Positions 1-13,296 of a stretch of DNA of 64,000 bases are shown piece after piece. The stretch spans positions 1 through 64,000 of the forward strand of contig JASAND010028163.1 in NCBI GenBank assembly GCA_030248195.1. Reading direction: 5' to 3'. The position numbers were made by a program, and so were the translations under genes. The stretch comes from Trissonchulus latispiculum (taxonomy: Eukaryota; Nematoda; Enoplea; Enoplida; Ironidae). Under the pieces are notes generated by a model. The model worked only from the letters and a program-made list of their open reading frames with translations, searched no databases and was not told the DNA's origin. Position 1 is the first letter of the stretch; each line of letters starts with the position of its first letter.

Positions 1-3000
1 GTGGACTTGTGTGTGGGTACATTAGTGGCTGCGGGCGTGTCTTGCCCATAATTGACTATTTAATTCGCCTGAAGTATCCTGTCCTGAGTCTAGGCTCGCT
101 GTTGATTGTCCTCTGTTCCCCATATATATGTTGTGTTTTGCTGATATCTTTAATGTGGTTGGGGGAGAGTGTTTGTATTTAGGGATATGCGTGGGTTGGG
201 GGGAGCCTTGGGGTGAAATTTACCTAAATTCTGTTAAATCTTTTTGTCGTTCTTGTCTCCCTTGAACGTCGGAGGTTTCGGATTATCTTTGTTAGGGGCG
301 CCCGCTACCTTGGCTGGGCCATTGTACTGTTGTGAATTCTTTTTCTTTTTTTTTCGTTGTTCTACTACCAGCTATAATCATGTTGTATTTTACTCATTTT
401 TTGTTCTTTTTCGGGTTCTAACTGTCTGGTTTGTGTTTCACTTTTCTGTCCTAAAATGAACACGGTACTTTTTCTTTCAAAATTCTTTCTTCTAAAATTC
501 TTGCCATCTTGTTACTGCCATGATGTTGCCAGCATGACGATTCGGTGCTGCTTTATATCTTGTGCTTTATTACCGTTGTGCTTTATTCATAGAATCTACC
601 TTTATTTGGCATTGTTTATAGTCTATATTGTCCGGTTAGTCTGTATAGTGGGGTGAATCATTAGGTTACTTCTGTCTGAGGTTTGGGAAATTTTTGTTTT
701 TTCGTCATAGTTTGGCCTGTGTACATAGTTGTCTGTTGTCGTCTTCCGAGTATGTCTGTTGTCTGTGCGTGTTGTATACTGTTTGTTGTATGTTGTCGTC
801 AGTTGTGTTGTATGTCTTTGTTTTTTCTTTATCGGGGCAAGCACCGGTAGTGGGCCCGTGTGTGTGTTGTGGTGCTCTGTTCCCATTGTCAGCCTCTGGA
901 GAGGTTCTCCAGTGTAGTTTTACGGTGTTTTAAAATTCTCACACTCGTTTTATCAAACTAGTACCTAAGTTTTGTTCTCTAATCTAAATTTTATCCTACT
1001 AATACGCGTACCGCGGCGAGGGCGCGCGGGCCAAAGAGGGGGTAATTTGTGAAATATTCGTTAGAAACAGTGCTAATTTTGTAAATTATTTTATGAATGA
1101 TGATACTAAATTCAAATCTTAGCTACCTCAGTAGTTTTCAAAATGGAGTCTCTTTATGAGAAGTTGGGGTGTTCAGTGGCTTGGTTGTGTTAAAAGCGTT
1201 ACCGGTTGGGTTTTTTGGGTCCCCTTGTATTTCGGCAGCTGAGACTTTGTATCATTGTGGTACAGTTTTGTAGTTGAGTTTTGGATATTTGTTGTAGCTA
1301 ATTTCATATGTTTTCATGGAAAATGTTGTCTTATAGTTTGGTGTAAATTCTTAGATTAAAGTATCGTGTTAATTCTGCTATTTTTAATTAGGTTCTGCTA
1401 GATAGGCACGAGGAGGAGCGGTAGGCATACACTACCGATTGTGAACCTGCATAGTCATTAGTCAAGTCTCGTTTATTAGTCATGAAGCACCAGTACAGAC
1501 AGTAACTTCCTTTTTACACTGTAATGAAATTACTGTTTCTGTTGCTGTAATTGTTGTTTTTATTCAGTAAAAAGGCGTTTCGCGTTCTTACAGCCTCACC
1601 TAGCAACCAGGAATGGGTTATTAGTAACTAGTATAAGGTGGCCTAAGTAAAGAATAGTCTAGGCACCACCAGGAAATCTGCCAAAAAAGGGCTAACTTAG
1701 TGAGTTATCAAGTGGTTTTGCTGAAGATCTCAAGGCCAGTCCATTTATCTATGCCAGGTAATTGTATAAAGAAACCAGCTCTATCTGCTACTGTCAACTG
1801 TAAACCGTGCCTGTATTGTGTGTCTGTTAGAGCTGCCAGAATTGCCTTAAAAATCACAATAATCTGGTTAATTATCAGGGCTTAATTAAGGTGTCTTAAC
1901 TGTGTTCCTGCGGCCGTATTGAGGCCCTTGAACTACACTAATTAATGAACTTAATAAGTGTTAAAATCACTCACAATATGTATAATTAATGGGATTATCT
2001 CAACTCTTAGTGCAAGGATTCGAACCTTTGACCTTTTGTCCTTCCTGTACGTGTGTGGGACGGCCGTATTGAGGCCTCCCGCAACTACACAAACCCCTAT
2101 TACGTCAGTCTGGTACAAGGGCGGTCGTAATTGAGACCCCCTTTAATTCCCCTGTCTTTCCCCTCTTCATGTCAGCGTTGCGCAATGGCCAAGTACGGCA
2201 TAAATCCCCTTAAACAGCAAGAAAACACGTTATTATCCAGTTTATTACTACATTTACACAACACACAAGGACAATTACACACTATCAAGGTTTCTTCTTC
2301 TTTAATTCCTGAAACAACAAAAAGTACAAATTAAGTTATACATTTTAAATCCTACGTAATAGCTTTAATTCCATTCTTAAGGGAGTTATCTAACTCCTCC
2401 CTTCTCCCTTCTCCTTTTACGGGTCGGCCTTTCATCTTTGACCGCCCGCCTGTTTGTCTGGAGAGCGTGGAAAGCTCCCAGACCTTACGTGAACGAATGC
2501 CATTCATGCATTCATTCACGTAAGTCATACAATAGTGACCCTATAAGGGTCACCGCTGACCTCCCACCCACAAAAGGCTGAATCCAGCCTCTGCACTACT
2601 CAGTACAATTTAGGTATACAAATAGGTAGACAAATATATACATATACACGATGTTAACAATAATAATAGGTACTTAGGTACTTAAGTTGTTAGTAATAGG
2701 TACTTATTAGTAGTTCTAGGTAGTTTTATATTATTGATCTTAACTTAGGTACCTAGTTATTACGTGATTTGTTTTCGTCTTTTAATTTCTTCTGGGTCCT
2801 TGATGGACCAAACAGATGAGGCCCCTTTGCTTTCTACTAAGCAAAGGGAGCCCTTTGTTTTGGCCGCTGGAGGACCGAGTTTTAAGAAAGATTGGAGTTT
2901 CTGTTTACTCCAGATTTATGGGCCCCAGCAGAGACCCCTAAAACTTGATACTAAAAATCCGGCCTTTGGCCTCCTTTCTGTCTGATTTCTGTCTGTTCCC

Positions 3001-6000
3001 ATTAATTTGGGGGTCCTCCAGCCGCCAGACGCGCCTGTGGGCTACCGTAGGTCACGACTCGGTAGCCCAATAGCAAAAGCGTGATCATTCGAAACAGCCA
3101 ATCAGCTGTTAGAAGCTGAAAGGCCAGCCCCCTGACGGGGTCTCGACTGCAACTAGCAGTTTGCAGTCAGTGCTTGGCTGGCAGTCGGGGAGAGAGGTTG
3201 CTCTCTCTCCCCTAATAACATTAGCATTATTGTCTCCCCCATTTTTGTCCGTATGTTTCCGGGAGAGGTGTGTCTTGCGCCAATTATACGGAGGCCTGGA
3301 CTATAGCACCTCTCCCCTTCCCCCCATTTCCCCTTAGGGTTTTTATTTCATTTCATTTCATTTATTTCATTTCTCGTTTTTAGTCATTGCCGGCTAAAAA
3401 CGTGAGGCTTTCTAAAACACTCTAAAGCCGAAAACTCAACCTTTTAAATCCTGTTTAATCTATTAATTATTAAGACGTTAACTGGGGAATACCGGCTCCC
3501 CTTTAATTAAAGCTGTCCTTAGCATATTTTCGTAATAATTGCTTGAACAGCAATTATTGTCCCCGTTGGCTTTTGCACACACAAATACAAACCAACGCAC
3601 ACGGGTGATCACGTGGGAATGGCCATTTCTGGGCCATTCCCGAAATATACCGCACTTTCACGCAACCGTAGCTAGTTATACGAATTAGTTAAGCTAGTAT
3701 CTTGGGAATTAGCCCCATTTTAGCACTGTTAGGGCTGTATTTGTGCTGTGTTGTATGAATGCGACTCCTCACGTAAACTCCTCCAGTTGAGGTTGTGAGA
3801 GAAGTCAAGTATGCGTGAGGTGTGAATGTTGCGTAACTGTGTCTGAATGATTGTGTGAGTGACTGTGAGCGCATGACTGAAACTGTATGCGTGAAATAGC
3901 GTAGTTACGACTGTCTGTGTGTCTACTGTTTAAATGAGCGTGTGAAAGTAGTGCGCTAGTGTGTGTGAATCTGTATGAATGGAATTACGCCTACGTCTGT
4001 TGTGTGTTAACAACCGTATGAATGGGACTGCTCATGTAAACCCCTCGCGGAGGTCTTGAGTGTAGTCCGTAGGGAAATAGTTAGTTAAATAATAATATTA
4101 GGCAGTAGTTAGGTATAATAACTAGGGCATTATAAACAGTTAGGTTAGGTTAAGAATAATAGTTTAACTAGGTGTTAGTCAGTTTAGTAGTTATAGTTAA
4201 TGCTAGTAATTATAGTCAGTACCAGTAACAGCGGTTAATATTGTAGTGTTAGTTAGGATTGTTAATAATTGTTAGTTGTCACTAGTATGTGAAATCCGGT
4301 TATAGATTGACCCCCAGAGGCCCGCGTAGGTCACCTGCCTCAAGGTGCGGGTCTTCTGCAAGAAAGGGGCAATTCACCATCGTCCAGTCAGATTTCTAGG
4401 CCCAGGTTAACAGGGTTAATAACCTCATTTGCATAATTGCGATAATATGTTCTAGGTACCCAATTGTAGGTTGCCAACCCAGGTTAGGGTTATAATTGTC
4501 GTCATTAAGTTTAGTTAGGCCTGTAGAGTATGAAGTAGGCCTCAGTTAGTACCAGGTAGTCTATAGTCAGTAGTAATCAGTAATAATCGGTAGTATGTAA
4601 CAGTATCCTGTTTAGTGGCCAGATTTGGGCCTTAATTAAGTATTAATCGTCAATTATAACAAATAGGTTACACTCCATATACTGGGTAATACGTAGTATT
4701 TAGGTTAGGTCAGCTTAGCTGTAGTTCTAGGTCTGTAGTAAATACTGAGTAGCGCATATGTGACTCTATGCCCGTGAGAGGCTCGGTCAGAGCCTCATTT
4801 GCATATTTAGCCAAGTAGACCGGAACGGCCCAAGCTTGGTCATCTCCATTTGTTTGACCATCTAAAACGTCAACTTTCGTCTGTTTGCAACCTAAAAATA
4901 TAAAATAACACGTTACTCGTTACGCAATACACAATTCGGGTCTTGAACCCGCACGTGAAAGCCAATCGGTCCGGACAATAGTTGCTGGGGTTTTAATCCC
5001 CACCACCTCTGTTTCTAATGGGTTTTAACCCATTTGATTCAGGTTGCCGACGTCAGTGCGAATCTCTGCCCTGCTGTCTGCCGTGGAATCAAGCCTGCTC
5101 ACTTGTCTTGTCGGTGTAGTCAGATTGGTGCTAAGATTGTGTGAAGTGTTTGGATCCCGCCAGTGGTTACCTGTCAGTCAGTTGTAGTATCAGTCAGCCA
5201 GTGTGCTTATCAGTTCCAGTCCTGTTTGCTGTGCGATCAGTTCAGTTCCTGTGCCTTTGTCCAGTTAGATCAGCCTAATAGGTACTTGTCAGGCCTAGTT
5301 TTGACGCGGATACGGAATCTAGACCAGCAGAGACGTTCGGCTAACCTTGTATCACTTTTGGGAAAAGCTACCTGTTAAACCTTAAAACCTTCTTACCACG
5401 TTTCATTCAAAAGCAGTATGTTCAGTGAAAGTGGTACTGCCTACGTCTTGATCCTCATCACGGAAGCTTCCCTATAGACCTATTGACAATTTGTGATTTG
5501 GTATTAAAACTTGAGATAATTATCTGAGGAAGCCGATCCGACCTTTCCGACTATAACCGACACTCTCCCTGCCTGTAACTGTCATTATCCATTCTAGAGA
5601 CGGAACTCTTCTCGAAATTCAGTTATTCTGGGTAGTCAATTATACGGAGACGCCAGAGCAAAGCCAACCTCGCTCCCACTCGATTCGGATTATAAACAGT
5701 TGTTAATTAGTATATCGTGTGTGTGTGTGTGGTCCCAAGAGTTATTGTAAGGGACAGAGTCACAGTAGAGGCTAGCAAAGAGCCTAAGAGTTGAGTTGAG
5801 TTGAAGCATATAGGATACCGGTTTGGTTTAGCCCATAACAGCACTAGAGCGTGTTATACCTGAAGCAAGAGTACTGTAAAGACCCCGAAACCGGATAACC
5901 AGCCCTAACCGTGAAAGTACCAGTCAACCAAAATCAAAAGGCAATTCTGGCAGACAGTATCTTGTGTTACTGTCATTGTAAAACTATAACTGTAGTGAAC

Positions 6001-6480
6001 CACTGTCTGTTGAAATTTGGTAAAGCTGTGTGTGTGTGTGTTGTAACAATAAATACTTATCCTTTTAGCTGCTTCGGCTTTCGCGTACGTTTCAGAGATC
6101 CCCAGCTCTATCCGTATTGAGGTTAGAGTTGAAACGACAGTCGCCCATTGAGACTATAAATCCCGATTCCCCGGCTTAAAACCAACTCACCCCGTTAGAC
6201 CCCATTTCAGGTCAGCTATTGAGCCCTGGTTGTCAGCATACCACTACAGCCGGAGCTTCCAATCTAAGCGAAGATCCATCTTTGCGTGCCGACCTTGACT
6301 CGTGTCTTGGATCCTGATCAGATCTAGTCTAGTTTAGCCTAGTCTATTCTAGCCCTGACCAACTACAAACGACCCCGAATCAAGCAAAAGTTTATTGGAG
6401 ACACGACCCCCTCCAATACAGAGAAATCCAGCAAAGATCTGACAGAGTCTATTACATATGCATCGACTTTTTTCCCCACA
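1..6480. other. Non-coding stretch without a recognised gene
   Basis: No reading frame here carries a recognisable domain; the short frames are T/G-rich or repetitive. A motif CGGCCGTATTGAGGCC occurs at 1911-1926 and 2061-2076, with a decayed version near 2121. A short ATTTC run lies near 3346-3377 and a GT run near 5719. Single tRNA B-box-like sequences on the minus strand (near 2010-2022 and 4930-4945) have no matching A box. The stretch could be decayed repeat, but no terminal repeats were seen. Confidence 0.5.
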
Positions 6481-6681
6481 ACAGTAAGCGGCTTGGAGAA
6501 CTTTGACGTTCCTTTGGGATAGTAGGGTAGCAAATGGCGAACCTTATCCCCAACTTTAATATCGGCGGTTCTTTCTCTGTGTTTATCCCATTTACTTTAA
6601 TAGTCTTTAATTCTTCCCTTCAAAATATTTTCAGCAGGTGGGTCTTGGAATGTAAAATTAGGACTATTAACCTTGGTACGA
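6481..6681 (-). pseudogene. Gypsy-type integrase C-terminal fragment
   Basis: On the minus strand the translation reads RTKVNSPNFTFQDPPAEN, then a stop, then ADIKVGDKVRHLLPYY and SKPLTVVGK. This is the usual tail of Ty3/gypsy integrases after the catalytic core: a variable linker, then GD-x-V and a short beta-rich segment. It is interrupted by a stop codon and has no core domain upstream. Read on the minus strand, the neighbouring piece (6673-7650) lies in the opposite orientation, so the old element is rearranged. Confidence 0.55.
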
Positions 6682-7296
6682 ACTGGGGAAAAGTTTAGTT
6701 TATACTTAAGCAAACTCCGTACTCTCTTGCCGCCCTGTGACTTCGGCGCGTCGCAAGAGGATATGTTGCGCGACCAAATCATCGAAGGAGTTCATAACCC
6801 GAAAGTAAAAGAAAGACTGTTAATCGAATCCAACTTAACTGTTGAACGCTGTGTTCAATTGGCCTGCCAAATCGAGAAAGCCTTAGAAGAAGCGAAGGAA
6901 TTGACGTCAACTGATACAAAGCATAATGTCAATGCCATTTGTCGTAAGCCTACCACCTCACACCATGCAAGAAAACCGACACCGAAGGAAAAGATGAACT
7001 ATAAATCTCTTTGCATGCGATGTGGCAGGGACCACAAGGACTCTCGATATGACTGCCCTGCGAAAAACTGTAACTGTAACTACTGTAATAAAAAGGGACA
7101 TTATGAAAGGGTTTGCAAAACCAAGAAATTTTCTGCATCTCGTCACATCCGTCAAGTAGAGACAAATCAAGCGTCAATTGAAGGTGAAGACAACATTCAG
7201 GTCTTGAGCATCAACCCTCAGCACATCAGTCAAGCCATCACATGTAAGCTGAATCTTAAAAGTACAGTGGTAAACAGCACATCCAATCTTTTGTGA
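6673..7296 (+). pseudogene. gag: Gypsy-type Gag fragment with zinc knuckles
   Basis: This open frame of about 207 codons matches the C-terminal half of a Ty3/gypsy Gag. It has a helical part containing EDMLRDQIIEGVHNPKVKER, followed by cysteine-rich knuckles (CMRCGRDHKDSRYDC and CNYCNKKGHYERVC, the CCHC type that binds RNA). The Gag N-terminus is missing here; a matching N-terminal piece sits inverted at 7639-7804. The protease frame follows with a small overlap, as in an active element, but the pol region soon breaks off. Confidence 0.65.
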
Positions 7297-7523
7297 TTGA
7301 TACCGGTGCACCTGTATCTCTGTTGCCCATTCAAGAGTATCAGAAGCTACCTGATCCTACTACCATATCACCCACCACAACAAAACTACTAGCTTATGAC
7401 CATCAAACTATTACTACGTTTGGCCGTGCAACCTTGACAGTCTGTCGTGACAAAGCAATACACTGCCTCTTTCTTCATCGTCGAAGGTACCCAGACACTT
7501 TTGGAATTAGATCCAGAAATTGA
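7290..7523 (+). pseudogene. Retrotransposon aspartic protease fragment
   Basis: The frame begins with VIDTGAPVSLLP, the active-site DTG (here DTGAPVS) of retroviral-type aspartic proteases, and overlaps the end of the Gag frame in another phase. Only about 75 codons remain. The flap and second conserved region are incomplete and the frame is lost near 7500. It belongs to the same broken gypsy copy as the Gag fragment. Confidence 0.6.
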
Positions 7524-7650
7524 AGATCAATATCATTGGTGAAAACCTGGCCGTTAACCAAATTTCCATAGAAGATATCCAACAGAAATATCCAAAGCTT
7601 TTTACAGAAGAATTCAAAAAGATAAAAGGATTCCAATATCAGATCAAGGT
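7520..7650 (+). pseudogene. Start of gypsy reverse-transcriptase region
   Basis: The translation contains DIQQKYPKLF and IKGFQYQIKV. This is the linker that precedes the reverse-transcriptase palm in gypsy elements (a segment where the preceding protease product hands over to RT). The homology ends near 7650, where a minus-strand Gag N-terminus begins. No catalytic YxDD motif is present in the window copy. Confidence 0.5.
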
Positions 7651-7804
7651 TGCTGATTTCGGTCGGTCGGTCGGGGTAATCTTCTGCTCCGGTTGCGATA
7701 AGATAATTGTGGAATAACTGAATCCACTGCTTCCAAGGTATAAGAGGAGTCCCCGGGTTCTCAAGGTACGGGTGTGGGGGCTTGAACATTTCCATCGTCG
7801 CCAA
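7639..7804 (-). pseudogene. gag: Gypsy-type Gag N-terminal fragment (inverted)
   Basis: Minus-strand translation starts MATMEMFKPPHPYLENPG and continues with WKQWIQLFHNYLIATG, the W-x2-W-x3-F-x2-Y pattern at the start of many gypsy Gag proteins. Just upstream on the same strand is a TTTTGGCGACGATGG leader, typical next to the primer-binding site of this group. Together with the integrase tail at 6481-6681, also on the minus strand, it suggests that the parent element ran leftward and that its middle part (6673-7650) was inverted. Confidence 0.5.
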
Positions 7805-7833
7805 AATTTAGTGTCTTGGCTTAGGAGGCACAC

Positions 7834-8430
7834 AGATATATAACTTTATACTCAACAAAAGATCACTACTGCATAGGATGCAGTCTCTACATAGAAGATT
7901 AATTTTCAAAACTTTAACACTTCACAACCATATTATCCTGGCTGCTCTGATTTTATAGCTGATCATACTATACACCTGTTTTAAGCTAGTGCTTTGTTTC
8001 ATTGCTGGAAAAGGATTGGTGCCAGGCAACTACCCTGTGGGACCCCGTGGTGGAGCTTTCGGAAGGGCTAGGTTAGTCGTTTGCTTGGAAGGCTGCTCGC
8101 CTGTCACTGAGGAAACGTAATAGCCAGGCCCGTTTCTATCAGTTTCAATATCAAGCCATCATTCCACACAGTATCGCAAGCTCTTCGGAATCTATCAAAA
8201 CTAGAACTGTTCTGTTAGGTGGCCTGGATCGGGTAAAGCCATCCGCAATAGAGTAGGTTAGCCTTAAGATTTGTTCTTCCGTAGACGGGAGGGTGGAAGC
8301 TTGTCGGGGCTTGCGGCGCTGATCCAACTTGTCGCTGATTTCGAGCCATTGAAGGAGCCGGTTCTTGATCAACCGCTCAGAGTTTGGCAAGATAACTAGT
8401 CACGCCCTACGCTCCCCGAAATTTTGCATC
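7834..8430. other. Non-coding stretch, possible 5' LTR of the broken gypsy copy
   Basis: This stretch sits upstream of the minus-strand Gag start and could hold the 5' LTR of the leftward gypsy element. No second copy was found to the left, so an LTR cannot be demonstrated. No gene is seen. Confidence 0.3.
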
Positions 8431-8438
8431 CATGACTG

Positions 8439-9017
8439 TAGGGTTGTCCCCGGGCCGTGTAGCGGGCTCCGGGCCCTGGGCCGGGCCCGGGCCGGGCCGG
8501 CCCGGTTTAGGCCCGGGCCCGGAAAATTTTGAGTTGGGCCCGGCCCGGGCCCGGCCCGGCTCTGGCTGAAAGCCCGGCCCGCTACCTGGCCCGGTTTTTT
8601 AGGCCGGGCCCACCGGGCCTGCCGGGCTTCCGGGCCCACCGGGCTACCGGGCTCATCGGGCCTGCCGAGCTCACCGGGCCGGCCTGGCTCATCGTGTCTG
8701 CCGGGCTCAGTTTGCGAGTCTGGGACTTCCTGCGGCCCGGGCTTTTTTGAGCCGGGCTTAGTAGAAGGGCCCGGGCTTTGGAGCCCGGGCCTATCACCGG
8801 GCCCGGGGATTTGAAGCCGGGCCAAGGGGCGGGCCCGGGCCTTGGACCGGGCCGGGTAGCGGGCTCCGGGCTTTGCTTGGGCTCCGGGCCTAGTAGCGGG
8901 CCCTGGGCTCCGGGCCGGGCCTGGGCCGGGCCAGGCCCGGGCCCGGGCCCGGCCCGGCTGAAACTTTAGGCCCGGGCCCGGTCCCGGCCCGGTCAATTTC
9001 TTATCGGAACAACCCTA
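8439..9017. mobile_element. hAT-like non-autonomous element filled with GGGCC-type satellite
   Basis: The ends are near-identical inverted repeats (TAGGGTTGTCCC on the left; TAGGGTTGTTCC read inward from the right). They are flanked by a perfect 8-bp direct repeat CATGACTG at 8431-8438 and 9018-9025, the target-duplication length of hAT transposons. The whole interior is degenerate GGGCC/GGCCC pentamer-like repeat of very high GC in an otherwise AT-rich region. Long frames through it encode only Pro/Gly/Arg/Ala repeats and are not genes. Such arrays may be multiplied transposase-binding sites. Confidence 0.8.
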
Positions 9018-9025
9018 CATGACTG

Positions 9026-12000
9026 ATAAAGACTGGAATACTGAAATAGCTCCACAACTATATACTAGAAAAATAGCTACACGGTTGAGAAGAAAAGACT
9101 GCATGAAGGACTTCAAGAAAAACGGCACCATAAGATCCATAACAGGCACAAAGGAAGCAGAGACGACCAGACCACAGTAAAAGTTTATCCCATCACAACC
9201 TTCTTAACCATCCAGTTGAAGTCTTACGCAATAAAATAATGCGGAACAGCGCTACAAACAAGCGCTACTTAACAATTCCCATGGAAAGACTGAAGAATAC
9301 CCAACGACATAAGTCACCAATTCACAAGAGAAACACAGCTCTAGTGTCCACGAACACGAAACTGATTACTCGGTTGCCGCTCCCAACACTGTTGTATATC
9401 CTTCCAACCATACATTAACACGATGTCCGAATTTGGGGGGAGTCAGCCGACTCTGACCAGGACTCACCTCTAAAAGTTCGAAAATTTTAAAGGGATCTGC
9501 CTCAAAATTAGCAAAAATTGCAATTCGTTTAATTTTTGGCCAAAAATTACAAAAATTTGCTAAACATTGTTCAATTTTTGGTAAAAACTCGCGAAAAAGA
9601 ATACTCTACCCTTTTTTGCCCTCTGAATACGAGGGCCTGCCCTCTTTTCCTTCTCGCTAATGGGTCTACCCATTTTTTGTCGGTCTGGGGAGAGTCTGCA
9701 CCCCAATTCCCCCACGTTATCCAACTATTGCACCTGTCAAAAGATACTGACTCTCGACAAATGACCGGCATCACGATCTGCATTCGCATTGGACAATTGG
9801 GCTGTCGCTTTCAACGGAATTGAAAACAGCGGAATCCCAAATATCAAAGTCCTGTCACAGTTGGCAGTTTCCCGGGAAACTTTCCGCAACCGCCGGTGAA
9901 GATCAACTTTCCAAAAGGATTGGCAGTTGATAGACGCAGATTTTGCTTCATAGCTCGAGTCGGCATGTATAACAAAATTCCAAAATGCGAAATATTCCGT
10001 CGTTGAGCTTTTAATATATTGTTGTTTAAAAACGTTACTGACTTATGAAAATGTACGCAATTTATTAATCCATTGGTTGCGACTTTGACTTGAAGATGAA
10101 AATGATATGAAAGTATTAAGTATATGGCTATACTCTCAGAAGCTAAATATAGTAGATGCGCCCAATCTGCGTCACCTTTTGTCCACGCATAAAGTGTGTT
10201 CACTTTGATTAACTGTAACTTTTGAAAGATCAAAGCTTATGAAATGAAACTTTACAGAAGTGTCAAGTACATCTACTTCTACATTTCTTTAAAATTTGAC
10301 TGTTTTAGATAGAGCATACCGTAAGTTATAGCTATTTTTTGCCAAAAAAGTGCAGTTTTTCGCTGTCAAAGGATTGTTTCCTAAAGTGCGTCGGTCGTGT
10401 CTTAAAGTGCGTCATTTAAAAACTCCTATGATTTGCATTAAAAAACTAAACTTTGAGACGTTATATCTTCCATTTCCTACAATTTTATGCTACGAAAATT
10501 TTTTATATGGTAGTTGGTTTGTTCATAAACAATATATATCAAAATCAACAAAATCTGTGATCTTCGAAAAATTTGTTAAAATGCTAGTACTGTGTTATTT
10601 CAAGCAAATTTGAGTTGCAAATTAAGCTTTGACAATTTATAAAATGTAATTTTATGATTTAAGGCCCGAAACAACGACTTTTACTAAAAAAATAAAATGC
10701 CAGAAAAACAGAAAATTTGGTATCAGATTGCTCAGAATTATTCCGAGGATTGTGTTTTTCCACTTATTTTTGTCTTAGGTTAAGTTATGGAGACAGTATT
10801 TGCATTTATTTGAAGCAAATTTACACGTAAAAGATACGAACGCACATTAGGGATATTTGCGCAAAAAGTTAATTTAGAGCGACGCACTTTAGGCACTGAT
10901 CAGTGCTTCCAGTAAAATCGGAATTTATCAGTTCTAGTACGGCGAAATCAGGAATTCTTTATATTTTTGGAATCAGCAGATTCTAACGAACAATTTGATA
11001 GCTGACACTTTAAAAGTTGTTAGGTATTAAGGTTGTTAGGTGCATAAAACTGAATTTGGGACATTGCTTAAACTTTGGCGGACAACGGGTGTTTTATTCA
11101 AAGTATATCGAATTTTGTAGTATTGTGCATGGTCAAAAAATTTTTAGGAAATATTTTTTATGCATTGCATAGAGCTTGAATAGACCTGCTCAGAAATGTA
11201 AAAACTTTAGGATATCTTCCATTCTGTAGTGCACCAGATTACTTTAAACAGCTGAGTGACGCACTTTGGGGTATGACGCACATTGGGCGAATCTACTATA
11301 TAGAAGAAACCGTTTCATTGAAGTTACTTAGCTTGATGGAGTGATGTTTCAGTCACTCAAACTGAAGTCTAAACTGAAATTATATCGAGAACAGCCCTGA
11401 AACTAAAACTAATTAGTGTCAAAACACCGAAACTCTTTCTTAAAACTTGAATTTTGGAAGGTTTTGACCTTGGATTTTGTCAGTACTGCTGCAGGTGAGG
11501 CCAGAATGTATAACAAGCTTGCCCCTAAAAGGGGCATTATTCCGCATTAGAGCAGTGACGTATCTGTATAAGTTAAAGGAAAACGATAGTTGATGGTAGA
11601 AGTGTGGGAGTTATTGAAATTGAAGAAGAGATGAAGTTTTTAAAGCAGCACTAGTTTAGGCAAGAAGTTATATTTAATACCAAGAGCAAGACTATGAACT
11701 TCATAATATTAAGCCTGTAATATGCTCGAAACATTAAGGTGGCACTTCGGCAATTTTTGAAAAATCGGTTTTCTAGTCATAACCTTGTAGCTAGACTCAA
11801 AAGCATTCAAGCTCATTCAATGTAGTAGCTGATTCAGATGATTTTCTGGGCCATCAATCTAAAGTTGCTGAAGTATTTGTCCTGTAAGGTTAGGTACATG
11901 CTGCCAAAATTGGGGTCAACTAGTTGTTTATCTGCGATTTCACTGAAAGAGCCTACTAAAGTTATTGGAGGCACAGACAGAGTCCAAATCCGGAACGCAT

Positions 12001-13296
12001 TTGTATTTTATTTTATTTTGAAAGAGCTTACAGGGTTTGATGTAATCTTAATGCAGAGCTAGGGAATTATAATATTTAATGATGGAGCTTGAGAGAGAGA
12101 GAGTTCACGAATCATGTTCTGCATGACTTTGCATTCTCAGTTTCTAGTTTGCAATGGCTGAATTTTTGCTGCCGAGAGCAAACTTTTAGAAATTGAGCTT
12201 TGCTGTAGTTCAACTGGCGTACACAAAGACTGAACTAGCAACCGGTTAATACCATCAAAAGACTGTTTTACTGAGCATTTGTGCTTTCACATCTAATTTG
12301 CAGAATTTTCACCAAATCCATCTGTTTAATTTGTCTTCTCAATTCCATCAGGGGAGGGAGATGAAAACGAAAGAAATTTATTGTAGCACCGTTTCTTAAT
12401 TTAAAATTTAATGTTTCGTAATAATTACACCTTTTCCCCACAAATACAACCTCTGAATTTTAAATTCTACTATTGCTTTGACAGTTAAGCATGCGGCCCC
12501 CCACGGCTAAAAAAAGAAGCTGAAAAGCAGTGCAAAGCATGTAGAGACGTTCTGATTACAGATTGAAAGTTTAGTGTATACCATCCATTTTCCGAAGCAA
12601 TAATTCCGCCTCTAGGGGGAATAAAAAGATTTTGTACGTTTTGTCATTTCTTATTTCTCTATTTGAAGCCCTCTATTCAGCACAGGGCTAGCTTAGAGAT
12701 TTTCCGTTCTCATTGCAATATGCAAATTAGGTTTACTACTCTATAAGATGTGACAATGGCTGTTTTAGTGCAGTCTCGCTTGTCGCAGTCAAGGGACTGC
12801 ACATTTTTGACACCGGTGTTACGCTACTTGGGATTAGCACAAAGGTGTACTTTGACGAGACGGGAAACAGTTTTCATTGAACAGCTCAGTCATCAGCCGA
12901 TGATGAGTGTACTGAAACCGGCTATTGCAAAAAAGATCGGAAAAGCCCGTCAGCGGAAAACTATTTTGTTTTGTATCTATTCTTGCTTTCTAACCATCTG
13001 CTGTAGTCGCCATTGAACAGTGAAAATGAACTATTGAATGGTCATGCAAATAACGAGAATCAGTCGATTATCAAATCAAAGAATAACGGAAATAGAATAA
13101 AAACAAACTGTTAGATTGATTGCTTACTTATATGAAGCAGTGGTAGAGGTAATTGGATACAACAGAATGCTTGCAGGTCCACAAGTTACTACTTTTGGGG
13201 CCTTAATACTAATGTTAAACCTAAAAAGTCACTCATGATTTAAAGACTTAGGTACCTACAGAAATAGTTTGTGCTACATGGTGAGTGTTGCTTCAG
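9026..13296. other. Non-coding stretch without a recognised gene
   Basis: No convincing coding sequence was found. The motif AAAGTGCGTC and its complement recur between about 10385 and 11290, pointing inward from both sides, as in the subterminal repeats of a decayed DNA transposon. A TAAGGTGGCAC motif at 11740 resembles the end of the TTAA-target elements further right but has no partner. The N-terminal exon(s) of the DEG/ENaC gene should lie here or further left and could not be picked out. Confidence 0.45.

Noticed and set aside
2004..2025. tRNA-like GGTTCGAATCC on the minus strand (also near 4930 and 35551)
   Set aside because: Only a B box; no A box at the right distance and no foldable cloverleaf.
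8400..8996. Open frames of 63-198 codons rich in Pro, Gly, Arg and Ala on both strands
   Set aside because: They are translations of the GGGCC satellite inside a transposon; high GC removes stop codons by chance.
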